From Volvariella volvacea V23 (taxonomy: Eukaryota; Basidiomycota; Agaricomycetes; Agaricales; Pluteaceae), in assembly GCA_000349905.1 (NCBI GenBank), contig KB722772.1, positions 87,801 through 151,800 on the forward strand: 64,000 bases of DNA, read 5' to 3'. Under the pieces are notes generated by a model that saw only the letters and a list, made by a program, of their open reading frames with translations, did no database searches and was not told the origin of the DNA. This document shows, piece after piece, positions 32,181 through 46,320 of this stretch. Every line of letters begins with the position of its first letter. The stretch's first letter is position 1. Made by a program: the position numbers and the translations under genes.

Positions 32181-33833
32181 ATGCTTTCTCCTCTCGTTGA
32201 AGCGCAAATAGCGGAAGTCAGCACTGAAATATCCGAATTAGAGACACAGCTTGCTCGACTGCGACGACGAAGAAACTCATTCTTACCCATTTCGGCACTC
32301 CCTCCTGAACTGATCACCACCATCTTGAAGCTTATCCTCGGTGATGCCATACTGTCACTTGAAAATGCCGTCGACAGCTCCGCGCAGTCCACTGCGATGC
32401 TTCACGCTCTTCGCTGGATAAATCTCACCCACGTTTACGCCTATTGGAGGGACGTTGCCTTAGGTTGTCCTACGTTGTGGACATTCATCTGCACGACAAA
32501 CCCGGAGAAGTTTCATACCTTTCTAAAGCGCTCACAGAACCAACTCGTTTACGTTGACATATGGCCTCCCAAGGCTGTGAATATGCGCACGCAAATGTTC
32601 CGATTCTTGGTGCCTCATATGCACCGAGTCCGCTCACTACGCATTTGCCCAGAATGTGTTTCTTGGGATTTTGTGCGGTCATATGGCATATCTGTAAACG
32701 CACCTCACCTCGAAGTTCTCCGATTCACCGGTTCCGGTGGGCGTGGATGGCAAGGAAATTCTGTAATTTTGCCGGTTGCCATGCCAAACCTCCGCCTTTT
32801 GGAGGTATCGGGCAGACCAAGGAACGGCTGGCGCTGTCTTCTTCCTTCACACCTTCCAACTGTCAAGGAGCTCGTCCTCACAAATCTTAATTACCTAGAC
32901 GAACTAGACGTACTCAATCGCTGCCCTGCGATTAACAAGCTCTCAGTAAAACATTCCCGGGAATTCGCGTCAAACTATGCAATACCGGATATTGCGCTTC
33001 CAAATCTGCCAAATCTTTCCCATTTGCACGTAAACGACGTCGGATGGCCGCTATTCCTTCTACTCTCCCTTCCTTCAATTCAGCATGTCGCAATCCGCAT
33101 GACCGTCCATAACCGTGACATCTTGCGCTGCTTCGACGACCTAGCAAACTTGATCAACTCGGAGCAATTCAACAATTCCACCCGCAAACTGGACCAGCCT
33201 CGCCACCTCTCCGTTTCCTGCTGCGGTGGGCGAGTAGTTAAAGTCCAAGCCCACAACGCCGCAAATGACGCGTTCGTCACGTTTAGTGCCCCACTCGCAA
33301 CCCATGCCCCCGCCGCCACAGAGCAAACGCCTGAAATCATCTTTGAGTGTCTACCTCAACTTGCGCGATCCTCAAAATTGGGGATTAATTTAATCAATGT
33401 TGAAGACTCGGAGCGGTGGCAGGCGAGCTACCTTCAATGTTTGTTCTGCACCCTTTTTGATAGTTCAGACATCAAGACTATCCGCATACACGGCATCGTT
33501 GGACTCGCTTGCCTGCTCACCGTTACCAACTACAAGTGTCATCATAAACCCAGAGGCGAGCGTCAAAATATCTGTACTTGTCGCAAATGTTGCGAGATGC
33601 GAGGTACTTCTTATCCCGGATTGGAGACCCTTGTTCTGGACGGTATAGATAAGGAGCAGATACGCAAATTTGGTGAAGGTAAAGGTTGGACAGCTTTGGC
33701 TGGTTGGCTTCGAGAACGGAGCACAAGAGGGTCAGCATTAAACACATTGGTGCTTGGGCACCGTTCTTGGAGGCTTGAGGCCCAAATTCCGGAGAGGATA
33801 TCGCGAGCTGTAGGTAACGTTGTTGTAGACTAG
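32181..33833 (+). CDS. F-box protein B3 (class B)
   Basis: Single-exon, 550 residues from MLSPLVEAQIAEV. Coil-like lead 'EISELETQLARLRRRRNS', F-box 'LPISALPPELITTILKL' and 'LTHVYAYWRDVALGCPTLW', leucine-rich-like repeats ('LPTVKELVLTNLNYLDEL', 'LPNLSHLHVNDVGW'), then the Cys cluster 'ICTCRKCCEM' (about 33570-33600) just before 'SYPGLETLVLDG', and the end 'ERISRAVGNVVVD'. Predicted SCF adaptor. The ATG at 32181 fits the start used by paralogues; the frame extends slightly upstream without ATG support. Confidence 0.92.
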   Translation: MLSPLVEAQIAEVSTEISELETQLARLRRRRNSFLPISALPPELITTILKLILGDAILSLENAVDSSAQSTAMLHALRWINLTHVYAYWRDVALGCPTLWTFICTTNPEKFHTFLKRSQNQLVYVDIWPPKAVNMRTQMFRFLVPHMHRVRSLRICPECVSWDFVRSYGISVNAPHLEVLRFTGSGGRGWQGNSVILPVAMPNLRLLEVSGRPRNGWRCLLPSHLPTVKELVLTNLNYLDELDVLNRCPAINKLSVKHSREFASNYAIPDIALPNLPNLSHLHVNDVGWPLFLLLSLPSIQHVAIRMTVHNRDILRCFDDLANLINSEQFNNSTRKLDQPRHLSVSCCGGRVVKVQAHNAANDAFVTFSAPLATHAPAATEQTPEIIFECLPQLARSSKLGINLINVEDSERWQASYLQCLFCTLFDSSDIKTIRIHGIVGLACLLTVTNYKCHHKPRGERQNICTCRKCCEMRGTSYPGLETLVLDGIDKEQIRKFGEGKGWTALAGWLRERSTRGSALNTLVLGHRSWRLEAQIPERISRAVGNVVVD

Positions 33834-34311
33834 CCGAGGGCTGTGACATGCAGGCTACGGGATCCCTATTTATCTTGTCACCTTACTGTACCCACAGAAT
33901 TTCGTCTTATGTATTTAGATATATACTTGTAACAGACCAACTAATCATTGGTGTTATGAAGATGTTGTTACACATAGATAATTGATGCATAGCAGACTCC
34001 GTTTATATATGTTCCGACTGGCAGCGCCCAAGTGCTTTCTACTCGACGAACACTAGTGTCCCAAAAATCCAGACCGTTCTCCGTTCTTCGAGCCAATCAA
34101 TAAAAAGGGATATTCACCCTAGGCGAGTCCCAATGCTACAGAAATAGGTTGCACGGTATGACGTTTTGTATAGCAGCTGTAGAGCACAGTTGATTTTCAA
34201 ACACAATTCCGACTTCAGTAATGACGCAAAGAGGAAATCGCTTTATTCTGATACAATTCGCTATGCTACATGCAGGGTCCCAAGTGAGTAAAGTATGAGA
34301 TATCAACCCGC
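33834..34311. other. Intergenic, convergent 3' ends of B3 and Hsp20
   Basis: 478 bp, AT-rich, holding the two convergent 3' UTRs. No gene or repeat recognised. Confidence 0.4.
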
Positions 34312-34892
34312 TTAAGAGATGGTGATCCTCTTAGCAGCTTCCTCAGGTGTGCTTCTAGGGAATGTTACAGTGAGAACTCCGTTCTCCATTGCAGCGCGGA
34401 TATCAGTATCCTGCAGAAAAGCCAGAGTCAATACTCATATCCAAGAGTAGCAAAAGCAAGCTGGTGCATACCTTTACACCAGTGGGAAGCTGCAAAGTAC
34501 GGGAGAACTTCCCATATCTCCTCTCGCGTACTGCATATCCCTTTTCTTCATGCTCGGACGACACGTTGGTTTCCCCAGAAACCGTCAAGCGGCCGTTGTG
34601 GACATCGATGTGCACGTCCTCTTTCTTGATTCCGGGCAATTCGAAAGTCGCAGTCACAAGATTCTGCTCCTTGTTCTCGTGCAAGTCCATTCTAATCAAG
34701 CCGTTAGTATCAAATACTGTTTCAAGGACAGATGTTGTAGAGTACATACCTTGGCCTGAGGGATCGAACTGCACCACCCTCTGTCCCTTCTACAGCACGA
34801 CGAGATGCTGCAGCTTGAGGGAGGGTGTTGAATGCTTCATCAAAGAAGCGATCGAAGTTGTAGAAGGGCTCGTAGAACCAGAGGCTAGACAT
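34312..34892 (-). CDS. Small heat shock protein (Hsp20 / alpha-crystallin)
   Basis: ATP-independent holdase chaperone, cytosolic. Three exons (start 34892, introns near 34750-34692 and 34469-34410) give about 154 residues. N terminus MSSLWFYEPFYNFDRFFDEA, aromatic-rich as usual. The alpha-crystallin domain runs from 'MDLHENKEQNLVTATFELPG' through 'DVHIDVHNGRLTVSGE', 'YAVRERRYGKFSRTLQLP' and 'AMENGVLTVTFP', ending 'AAKRITIS', the classic fungal Hsp16-20 tail. Introns have GT/AG ends. Upstream are a TATA box and a perfect four-unit heat-shock element, so heat induction by HSF is strongly suggested. Confidence 0.95.
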
Positions 34893-34991
34893 TATGGCTT
34901 GGAAGGGAGATTAGGGCTGAGAATGTGATTAGTAGATGGAGAGTTGGTGTTGGGATTTACGGTAAGGAACTTCGAGTGGTGAAAGGACAGG

Positions 34992-35000
34992 TTTTTATAG
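34992..35000 (-). promoter_or_regulatory. TATA box of Hsp20 gene
   Basis: CTATAAAAA on the minus strand, about 100 bp upstream of the Hsp20 start codon. Position and sequence fit a TATA element of an inducible gene. Confidence 0.6.
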
Positions 35001-35177
35001 GCGCAAGGTCCTGAGTGGAAATCCCCATAAAATTTCCAGCCACTTCCGTGATAGAACATCGTCGAAACGCCCAACAACACAAAAGTTGCCCAAACCTTGG
35101 AGACCTGTAGTTGCGAGAACACTGTGGAAATGCTGGCGCCACTGTGAGGGACTCGGAGCCACATGGTGGCTGTGCCG

Positions 35178-35195
35178 GAAATTTCCGGAAGGTTC
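35178..35195. promoter_or_regulatory. Perfect heat-shock element (four nGAAn units)
   Basis: GAAatTTCcgGAAggTTC: four alternating GAA/TTC units with exact 2-nt spacing, 286-303 bp upstream of the Hsp20 start codon. This is the canonical HSF-trimer binding array. The role at Hsp20 is inferred from position. Confidence 0.8.
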
Positions 35196-36471
35196 TCCAG
35201 CTGTCAGCCACAGCGGCGCATCCGGGACAGCTGGTACGCAGTGAGCTTAGCCAATATCATCAACGATCTACACAAAAGTGAGGAAACTTCTAGTACCTTG
35301 AAAGCGGATGCTAGTAGGATCGTTATGACTTTGGAAGGCATCTTAGCCAACATCCACAACATCAATTCAGCAAACACCACCAAGGCACGCGGATTGCACC
35401 AGTTCTGAGAAATTTTCAAAAAATATACTGATTTGCGAGTTGTAGAGCGAGTGTGACGAGTGCAGTTCTTGTTGCGTCCTCAGCTTTAACTTTGATAGTT
35501 GGTCTTCGGGAGCAGGCCCATAGAGGTGATGAGGTTGTACATTACCACAACTGGGATCACGTAGGTAATCCGAATTAAGGAACCAGCACAGACGCTGAGA
35601 GATGACTGGGATAGTACTTGCTTCCAAAGATTCATGAATGTCGACGCGCTGTTTGAGGGAAGCGCAGGGTCCAAATGCGAAAGAGGGACAACGCGATGGA
35701 TTCAACGGAGAGCCATAGATTTAAACAGAAAGCCCCCGAATAGTTAAGACTTCGACCAAGGTGGTAAGACAAGCGTTTAAGCCGTCTCCAGTTGAGGTTG
35801 CTTCTCACCACACGGAGTGCTGCTGGGCGGGGATGAGCGCATATCCCGGCTCGGTCCATGCCGGATGCCGGCCGGTTCCTTGAACCCCGACTTGAGGTGA
35901 ATCCCAACCAGCGCAAGTCGCACTGACATACTCCACTCGCATGGGCAGATAGCAAGCCTCTTTCAGCTCACAATTGCTTTTCCCTCATATCCCACCTGCC
36001 AGCGGAATCGTTTTGGCTTCTCTCGCTGGCGTCTATCCATAAATTGCAGACTCACTTGATGGAACGGAGAAAGCCTATGGAATGGGGATTGCGGGGCATT
36101 GATCCGCATAATTTTGTCGTGCTCTTGAGCACTAAAAGGAAGGGCGAAGCGGCCGTGGTACGTCTATATCACAAGGATGCCAGGTACAAATCCATCTCAT
36201 TCCATTAGGTTGGATATATATTATTCCGATTTATACTCTGTTCCGCAGACCTTGTGAGCGTCGAATGGCCCACGTCTATCACCCACTTGTGCAAAGAAGC
36301 TCATACGCGTTATTTTTAGCTCGAAAACGCGGAATCTACCGAAGCGTTATCACACATGCCACAAATGCCGTGTAGTTGTTGGCGAAGTTCAACCGATCCA
36401 CCATCCATGTCACTCGCTCTTCCTCCTCCCATTCGTCCTTGACAGTACCTCACGATGAAATACCGCCAAAA
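35196..36471. other. Intergenic between Hsp20 and xylanase 1
   Basis: About 1.3 kb. A plus-strand frame of 81 codons (35163-35408) overlaps the heat-shock element and lacks a known motif. Minus-strand frames at 35367-35955 are likewise unrecognised. No RNA gene or repeat was seen. Confidence 0.4.
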
Positions 36472-36495
36472 TTCTCGGATTATGCACGGTTCAAC
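36472..36495 (+). promoter_or_regulatory. Shared xylanase promoter element (copy 1)
   Basis: A 24-bp block with TTCTCGG, then ATGCACGG, then TCAAC, 111-134 bp before the xylanase 1 start. It matches 39948-39971 before xylanase 2 at 20 of 24 positions. Surrounding promoter sequence is also loosely similar, so it may be simple duplication history or a retained binding site. Confidence 0.45.
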
Positions 36496-36552
36496 CGTCT
36501 GTAACTCACCGAAGTACGATGCGCGATACAAAATTTGAGGGCACAAGAATGC

Positions 36553-36559
36553 TATAAAA
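36553..36559 (+). promoter_or_regulatory. TATA box of xylanase 1
   Basis: TATAAAA, followed by GCTAAA, 47 bp before the start codon. The paralogue has CATAAAAGCTGAA at 40030-40042 in the comparable place. Confidence 0.6.
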
Positions 36560-36605
36560 GCTAAACCACTACGACCCCTATTTTCTTCACGAAGCAGGTT
36601 CCGTC

Positions 36606-38808
36606 ATGCACACAACAATTGCATTCGTCTCTCTTGCTCTATCCATCCTCTCAGTTTCTGCCCAACAGGTGGAATGGGGCCAATGTACGCCGTTGAGGCT
36701 TCTTTTCTTTGTTATTTTTAGCTGATGGGATTGGGATAGGTGGTGGAATTGGCTGGTCTGGACCTGTGAGTACCAATATCTCGGCTTTCGTTCACCTATT
36801 AAGATTTCACATCTCTACTACCCAGACAACATGTAATGGACATCGCCTCTCAACATCTCTTTGGCTGACGTTTTTCAGGCGCCTCCGGATTGACTTGTGT
36901 TTACTTTAACGATTGGTACTCTCAGTACGCTTCATCCTTCTCGGAAATATTGCCCTCCTTTCTGATAGCCTCGAAAGATGCCAAAAGGGCTCCGGCAGTA
37001 CATCAACTACTACCACTACCACTACCACTACCACTACTACCACCACTACCACGACTCCAGGTACCCCTGCCCCGACTGGTGGACTTGACGGTCGTTTGAA
37101 GGCCAAAGGCCGAGTCTTCTGGGTAAGAAAATTGAAGCCCTGGTCCAAATACCCTGCTCTGACCTACAATCTAGGGTTCTGCTGCTGATCCCAATACGCT
37201 CAATATTGCTGGTAAGATTTAGCCCCGCTTGTGAGTTGTGGATAAGTGATTCTAACACTCACCAGCTAATGTGGCCATTCTCCGTTCCGATTTTGGTGCT
37301 GTCACTCCTGTTCGTGTACCCTGTGCTTTATGTTGTTGTCCTGTGCTGATGGTTTAACCAGGAAAACTCAATGAAGGTGAGGTTCATCTGCAAGCACCAG
37401 TTGCCATAGACGCTTATCAGCGGACCCTCGATGACAGTGGGATGCCACTGAACGTAAGCCAGCGCCTAATTTAGGCCGCTTCTCAGTTCTCATATCACAC
37501 GTATTTCAGCGAACAGGGGATCCTTCAGCTACGGAAATGCAGACACACTCGTCAACTGGGCTACGTCCAACGGCAAGATGATTCGAGGCCACACTCTCGG
37601 TATGCGTGTCATTTTTTCTCCCATTCCCAACTTTTTTTTTATTGCTGCTTTAGTCTGGCACTCGCAATTGCCTGGATGGGTCTCGTCCATTAATGACAGG
37701 AACACATTGGTAGGTTATCCATTGGGATTGTGCTAAGCAAAGCCGACTAATATGTTTATAATAAGACGGAAGTCATCCAAAACCACATCTCCAACTTAGC
37801 TGGAAGATACAGGGGCAAGTTATATGGCAAGTACCTCCTCTTCTCCTATTCCTATATACGCACTAATGCAGTGTCATTTAGCTGTAAGTTTCTTACTTAT
37901 GCATCGTTCGTAGAAGTTCTAAATCGAATGTTCAACGATTAGTGGGACGTTATCAAGTGAGTATCAATCTGCATACATTTCGCTTTATCTAACACCCTAT
38001 TCAGCGAAATCTTCAATGAAGACGGTAGCTTGCGTTCTAGCGTTTTCTCCAACGTCCTGGGAGAAGTAGATCTCCACTTCTTTAAGGGTCTGGATGTATA
38101 CTCACAATTTGATAGTCGTTTGTCTCCCTTGCATTCCAAGCGGCGCGCGCTGCAGATGGCACTGCCAAGTTCGTATCCCTACCCGCATCCGATCGCACTA
38201 GCTTATCCGACTATCCAGGCTCTACATCAATGATTACAACCTTGACTCGAACAATGCTAAAGTTCGAGGTCAGACACCTTTACTTCTCTCCGCCCGAATT
38301 CCCCATTCACTCGAATGTCTCCACAGGTCTCGTCTCCCTGGTTCAACGCGTCAACTCCGGTAGCCGCCTCATCGACGGTATCGGTACCCAGATGCACCTC
38401 TCGGTAACCCCATCCCTCGTCCCCTCGCCTCCGCCCTCACGCTCACTCACGCTCACTCACAGGCTGGACAAGGCTCCGGTGTCCAAGCCGCACTGACCGC
38501 GCTCGCCGCTGCCGGAACCGACGTCGCCATCACCGAACTGGACATCATCAACGCCTCATCCAGCGACTACACCGCTGTCGTCAGGGCCTGCTTGAACACG
38601 CCCAGCTGCGTCTCCATCACCAGCTGGGGTGTCTCCGACGTCGTAAGTCTCGAGTGGCATTAGTGCATCTTCACGTCGTGTTGGGCGACGTACTGATCTT
38701 ACGCGTATGAAATAGAACTCGTGGCGTGCGAGCAACCAGCCGCTTTTGTGGGATAATAATTATCAGCCCAAGCCAGCGTATAGTGCTGTTCTCCAAGCGT
38801 TGGCGTAG
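36606..38808 (+). CDS. GH10 endo-1,4-beta-xylanase with one CBM1 (xylanase 1)
   Basis: Secreted enzyme cleaving the xylan backbone. Signal peptide [19 protein letters not shown], then a cellulose-binding CBM1 ([26 protein letters not shown], interrupted by four introns), a poly-Thr linker from a trinucleotide repeat (about 36999-37055), and the GH10 barrel: '[15 protein letters not shown]', '[14 protein letters not shown]', acid/base Glu in 'WDVINEIFNEDG', nucleophile Glu in 'ITELDI', '[12 protein letters not shown]'. About 19 short introns remove all frame breaks, one with a GC donor (37827) next to a 2-nt exon (37882-37883). The stop follows 'YSAVLQALA'. Tandem neighbour of xylanase 2. Intact as read. 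Confidence 0.92.
37882..37883 (+). other. 2-nt micro-exon in xylanase 1
   Basis: CT flanked by tttag and gtaagt. It is needed to complete the Ala codon in 'KLYAWDV': G ends the previous exon, CT completes the codon, and TGG starts the next. The same arrangement occurs in xylanase 2 at 43126-43127. Confidence 0.7.
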
Positions 38809-39947
38809 AGTACAGTAGTGGTTTGCTGTGATGTATATCAGTCCGAATTTGTAGATTTAGGTTCAAATTTGAATACCATGTCCTTCCCAGAATCAATACC
38901 GTGGGAATTGTGTCGTTCTCTCATGCTACCAACACCCACACCTACCAAGGTCTACCACGTTCACCGGCTGCGAAGAGAAGACCGGTAGTCGGATCCCCTC
39001 CAAAGCCAAACCTACACTAGCATTGTCCGAGGTCCCTGCTGCACACTCTGTGCGTTGTGCGGTGCAGGTGCTTTCGCACGTATCAGGCCACAGTGGGTGG
39101 ACGGGGATCGACTCCTACCAATGTCCATAGCGGCGCTGCTGCTTTTTCTTGGATACAGGAATGAATTTGGCGCCGTTTCTCAGTCGAGTGGTTGAGGTTA
39201 CTGCCAATATTTGAGGCTTATGGCTTAAATATGAACCATATGGCCGACAATGCCGTCTCTGTCTCCCGCAGCAAACCAAAAGGAGCTTAATTGATCCTCT
39301 CTCAGCACTTTTGTTGACAGGCGGGCGCAGATCTATCAACTTCGAGTTCCCAGAGATATCTTCGGATCCTCACTCCCAAAAATCTGGAGGCTGAGGTCTT
39401 TTCACGGAAATCTATCATGTGCCTGTTACGATGATCCGAGGTGGATATGCTTCTATGTACTCTAATTTCCCCGGGCCTCAAGTCTAAAGGCTATAGGCGA
39501 ACCCAGTTCGTGGGGATGGATTGTGTTGTAGAGTCTTAACATTATCATAGAAACCGGCGAGCCGCCTCGAGGCTCGTTTGGACTAATGTGTCCGAGAAAC
39601 GAAGGAACTAATTCAACAGAGAACAAGTATCAAATCACCGCGACTTGATCTTGTCCTCGACGTTGAAGCTATTTTTAGATCTCTCCACGGGACACTGCTT
39701 CTCGAGCATCGTGTCGCCACTATTCCGAGCCCGAATTCGGAAAACTAATCCAATGATCTTCTCCAAACTTCTCGGCCCCCACCGACAGCGCACATTCAGT
39801 AGCTCACTCTCGAGGAAGTAGAACGCACACAGAAAGTGGCGAGGTTCAACCGTTTTAAATGATTGGGTTGCACGGCCTATAGCAAAGGTTAATGTCAGCA
39901 CGCCCCATTTCCCTATTTTCACTGCCTCATGACAGGGTGCACCATAT
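38809..39947. other. Intergenic between the two xylanase genes
   Basis: About 1.1 kb without a recognised gene. A minus-strand frame (39635-40138) overlaps the promoter and signal peptide of xylanase 2 and has no motif, so it is not called. Holds the xylanase 1 3' UTR and the xylanase 2 upstream region. Confidence 0.45.
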
Positions 39948-39971
39948 TTCTCGGGACATGCACGGCTCAAC
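39948..39971 (+). promoter_or_regulatory. Shared xylanase promoter element (copy 2)
   Basis: Counterpart of 36472-36495: TTCTCGG, ATGCACGG, TCAAC in the same order and spacing, 124-147 bp before the xylanase 2 start. Confidence 0.45.
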
Positions 39972-40094
39972 TTTTCGTACATTTCCCGAGGTAGGGTGGT
40001 AAAGCAAGGAGTCGGCTGGGTAGGAATGGCATAAAAGCTGAACGCAGGCCTGTGGTCAGTCCCCTGTTCCAACAGCCATCTTGTGGCAGTCAAC

Positions 40095-44055
<3,961 letters not shown>

Positions 44056-44375
44056 TAAGCTAGGATAGCGACTATAGTATTGCTGCAGTATAGAGCTTCT
44101 ATTCTCTTGAGCCAAGTTTCAGTTGCTATTAGTCCCTACTCTGCTCAAGTTACATGCCGTGTCTTTCACCTCTCTAAATCGATGAATATACATATCAAAC
44201 TTTTGTCCAATCAAAGGGGACCTGAGATTGAAATATCGGAATACTCTCGGAAAGCTTTCCGCGTACTCATATGCTAGCCAGTATTGCTTTATTTGTACTC
44301 TCACCTTGCTCTCAGTTTTTCCGCCTCCCTACCTCAGGGCTACATCCTTGCATCTCAATTCCTGCATCCAACCCA
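44056..44375. other. Intergenic between xylanase 2 and class C F-box gene
   Basis: 320 bp with the xylanase 3' UTR and the class C promoter. An in-frame upstream ATG for the next gene lies at 44271. Confidence 0.4.
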
Positions 44376-46037
44376 ATGCTTTCCTCCAATACCAAGAGCT
44401 CCGATACAACGACGTACTCTGAGCACCAGCTCTCCTCCTTTGAAAGTTGTCCGAACGAAATTCTGTCATCTATCCAAGTTCTGCTTGCGCTCAATAATTC
44501 CTCTAGCACTTATCGTAAAGATATCCTCAACCTTCGGCTAGTTTCTTGTCGGTTCAACGCCTTCTTCACTCAGTTCGTGTTAAACACCTTATCTCTGTCC
44601 TGGATCTCTTCCGATGAATACGACGGCCCAACAAACCGGAACCCGCGCATTACTTTAGGCCCACCATCAGCGCTATTCGTACCAACTCCTGATGCGTTCA
44701 TCCCTTCACTATTATGGTTAAATGTCTCCTTTAGCCGTGATCATCTAGCATCGCTGTGCACCACCAAAACTCCCCAGGAGGCGGTGGTGCATTACTCGCT
44801 ATTTTGGACTGAAGTTTCGAGGCTCACCTCTCTAAAATATCTTAATTTGGAGTGGGGCAGTCAAAGGAGGGAAGCGACTCTAGAGCTTGAATACTGCGCA
44901 AAACTCTCAGAAATGCTATTTCAGACCATCAATAATGCGACAAACGGGGGATTGGAGGGACTCTTTATCAGTTTTCCTTACTGGGCCTCCGTCTTAGAAT
45001 CAACCAAACGATTCATCGCCTCTAATCCAAATTTGCGCAAAATAGGTCTCTCTAACAAATGCGAACACCCCTTTTGCTCCGAGTTTAGGTGCCGTGAACG
45101 TGGTTTGTCGTTCAACTCAATGCTGGGAAGCATTTTCCGCTCAGTTCCCGGTGTCAGGGAAGTAATATTGGAGAATCATTGCAGTTTTCCCATTTGCTCA
45201 ATGGAAGAGCTTTTGCCTGCTGACTTGGGTGAAGTGTCCCTCAAAGAACTCGATATCATGGCAAGTATGCCTAATAGGCATCCATCGACATCAATCTCTG
45301 TACCGTCTGCCACTTATCTCCCTCCCTTGCGTAATTTAACGTCGCTTTCGCTATGCCCTCGCCCGTCGGATTTTTCCCCTCCTGTTGTCGATCTTGATCT
45401 ATTTTGGGCCGCACTACGACATTGTGGTGCCCGCCTCTCTTATCTTTATCTCGAATGTGGGGTTTCTACTTCTCTCATGGAATACCTATCATCCTACGGT
45501 GGACTCAAGGCATTGGATTTACGCATATATCATCCGATAAACATCCCCCCGGCCTCAACCATCTTTTCCCATTCCGTTCTGCCTCTGCATGCCCCCACGA
45601 TTCAAATACTCAAGCTCGAGTGCCCTAAATGCCTTTCTCGACCTGGCTTTGAAGCACTAACTTTAGATACGGAAGCATGGCCTTCGATAACGAGCTTTAT
45701 TAACCTGAAGACCCTCACCGTTCATCTCCCTCACGATTGGCACCCAGAAAAGGCAACAATCCAGCGATGCCTCGATTATTTATCCCCTCTCCCCACCCTC
45801 AACAGACTGTCACTTAGGTTTTCGGCACCCATCCAGGATGGTCATGGGGGCAGCACAGAATTAGGATGGGTATCTCTCTTGGAGCGTGTTGGGAGAGGTT
45901 CGGTTGTCAAGAGTTTGACATTAAATAGGGTCGAGGTGAAATATTTGAAGAGAAGCTCGGTGTGGTCCGTTGTGCCGGACACACAATGGCGTCAGGGTGG
46001 CCGTACATTGAAGTTTTGGTATAGGGCGGTGGACTAG
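44376..46037 (+). CDS. F-box-like/LRR protein C1 (class C)
   Basis: Single-exon, 553 residues from the ATG at 44376 (588 if the in-frame ATG at 44271 is used; the shorter start fits the relic at 14401, which begins MLDS before the same block). F-box-like N terminus 'FESCPNEILSSIQVLL' with 'DILNLRLVSCRFNAFF', then 'LSWISSDEYDGPTN', 'TPQEAVVHYSLFWTEVSRL', and leucine-rich-like repeats to 'LVDLDLFWAALRHCG' style blocks and 'IQRCLDYLSPLPTLNRLSL'. It lacks the RRRRNSLLPIS lead of classes A and B. Two relics of the same class lie at 4190-4860 and 8507-14401. Substrate unknown. Confidence 0.82.
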   Translation: MLSSNTKSSDTTTYSEHQLSSFESCPNEILSSIQVLLALNNSSSTYRKDILNLRLVSCRFNAFFTQFVLNTLSLSWISSDEYDGPTNRNPRITLGPPSALFVPTPDAFIPSLLWLNVSFSRDHLASLCTTKTPQEAVVHYSLFWTEVSRLTSLKYLNLEWGSQRREATLELEYCAKLSEMLFQTINNATNGGLEGLFISFPYWASVLESTKRFIASNPNLRKIGLSNKCEHPFCSEFRCRERGLSFNSMLGSIFRSVPGVREVILENHCSFPICSMEELLPADLGEVSLKELDIMASMPNRHPSTSISVPSATYLPPLRNLTSLSLCPRPSDFSPPVVDLDLFWAALRHCGARLSYLYLECGVSTSLMEYLSSYGGLKALDLRIYHPINIPPASTIFSHSVLPLHAPTIQILKLECPKCLSRPGFEALTLDTEAWPSITSFINLKTLTVHLPHDWHPEKATIQRCLDYLSPLPTLNRLSLRFSAPIQDGHGGSTELGWVSLLERVGRGSVVKSLTLNRVEVKYLKRSSVWSVVPDTQWRQGGRTLKFWYRAVD

Positions 46038-46104
46038 ATGTATGAGGGCATGTTATGCGATGCGAAATGTATTTCGGGCTTGGTTGTTTCATTCAAGTCT
46101 AGGA

Positions 46105-46320
46105 GCGTGTTTCGTGGTATCCGGGGCTGAGAACGCCTTTGTCGGTCGGGCTGATGGTTTGAGAGGTGGAGACTGGGATAGGCTTAGGCTTCGAATTGAG
46201 GACAGGAAGGCAGTGACGGAATTGGAGTCGTTGGTGATTGGGAGAGTTGTTGGAAGACCGCAGGGTGAGGTGTTGAAGAGGATGGCCCGGGCAGTTGATA
46301 GTCTTGTCGTGGAGGGGTAA
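46105..46320 (+). pseudogene. C-terminal fragment of a B1-like F-box gene
   Basis: 'GRPQGEVLKRMARAVDSLVV' matches 'GRPEGEVLERIERAVGSLVV', the end of B1 (17745-19328). The preceding 'GLRGGDWDRLRLRIEDRK' matches 'GLGDADWERLVLWAEDRK'. Nothing upstream belongs to B1; the fragment starts about 70 bp after the C1 stop codon. A relic left by a deletion or ectopic recombination. Confidence 0.75.

Noticed and set aside
35163..35408. 81-codon plus-strand gene next to Hsp20
   Set aside because: No family match, and its start overlaps the heat-shock element; kept only as unassigned sequence.
37360..37460. Broken GH10 reading frame in xylanase 1
   Set aside because: Introns at the same positions as in xylanase 2 restore 'ENSMK', 'WDATE' and 'NRGSFSYG' without loss.
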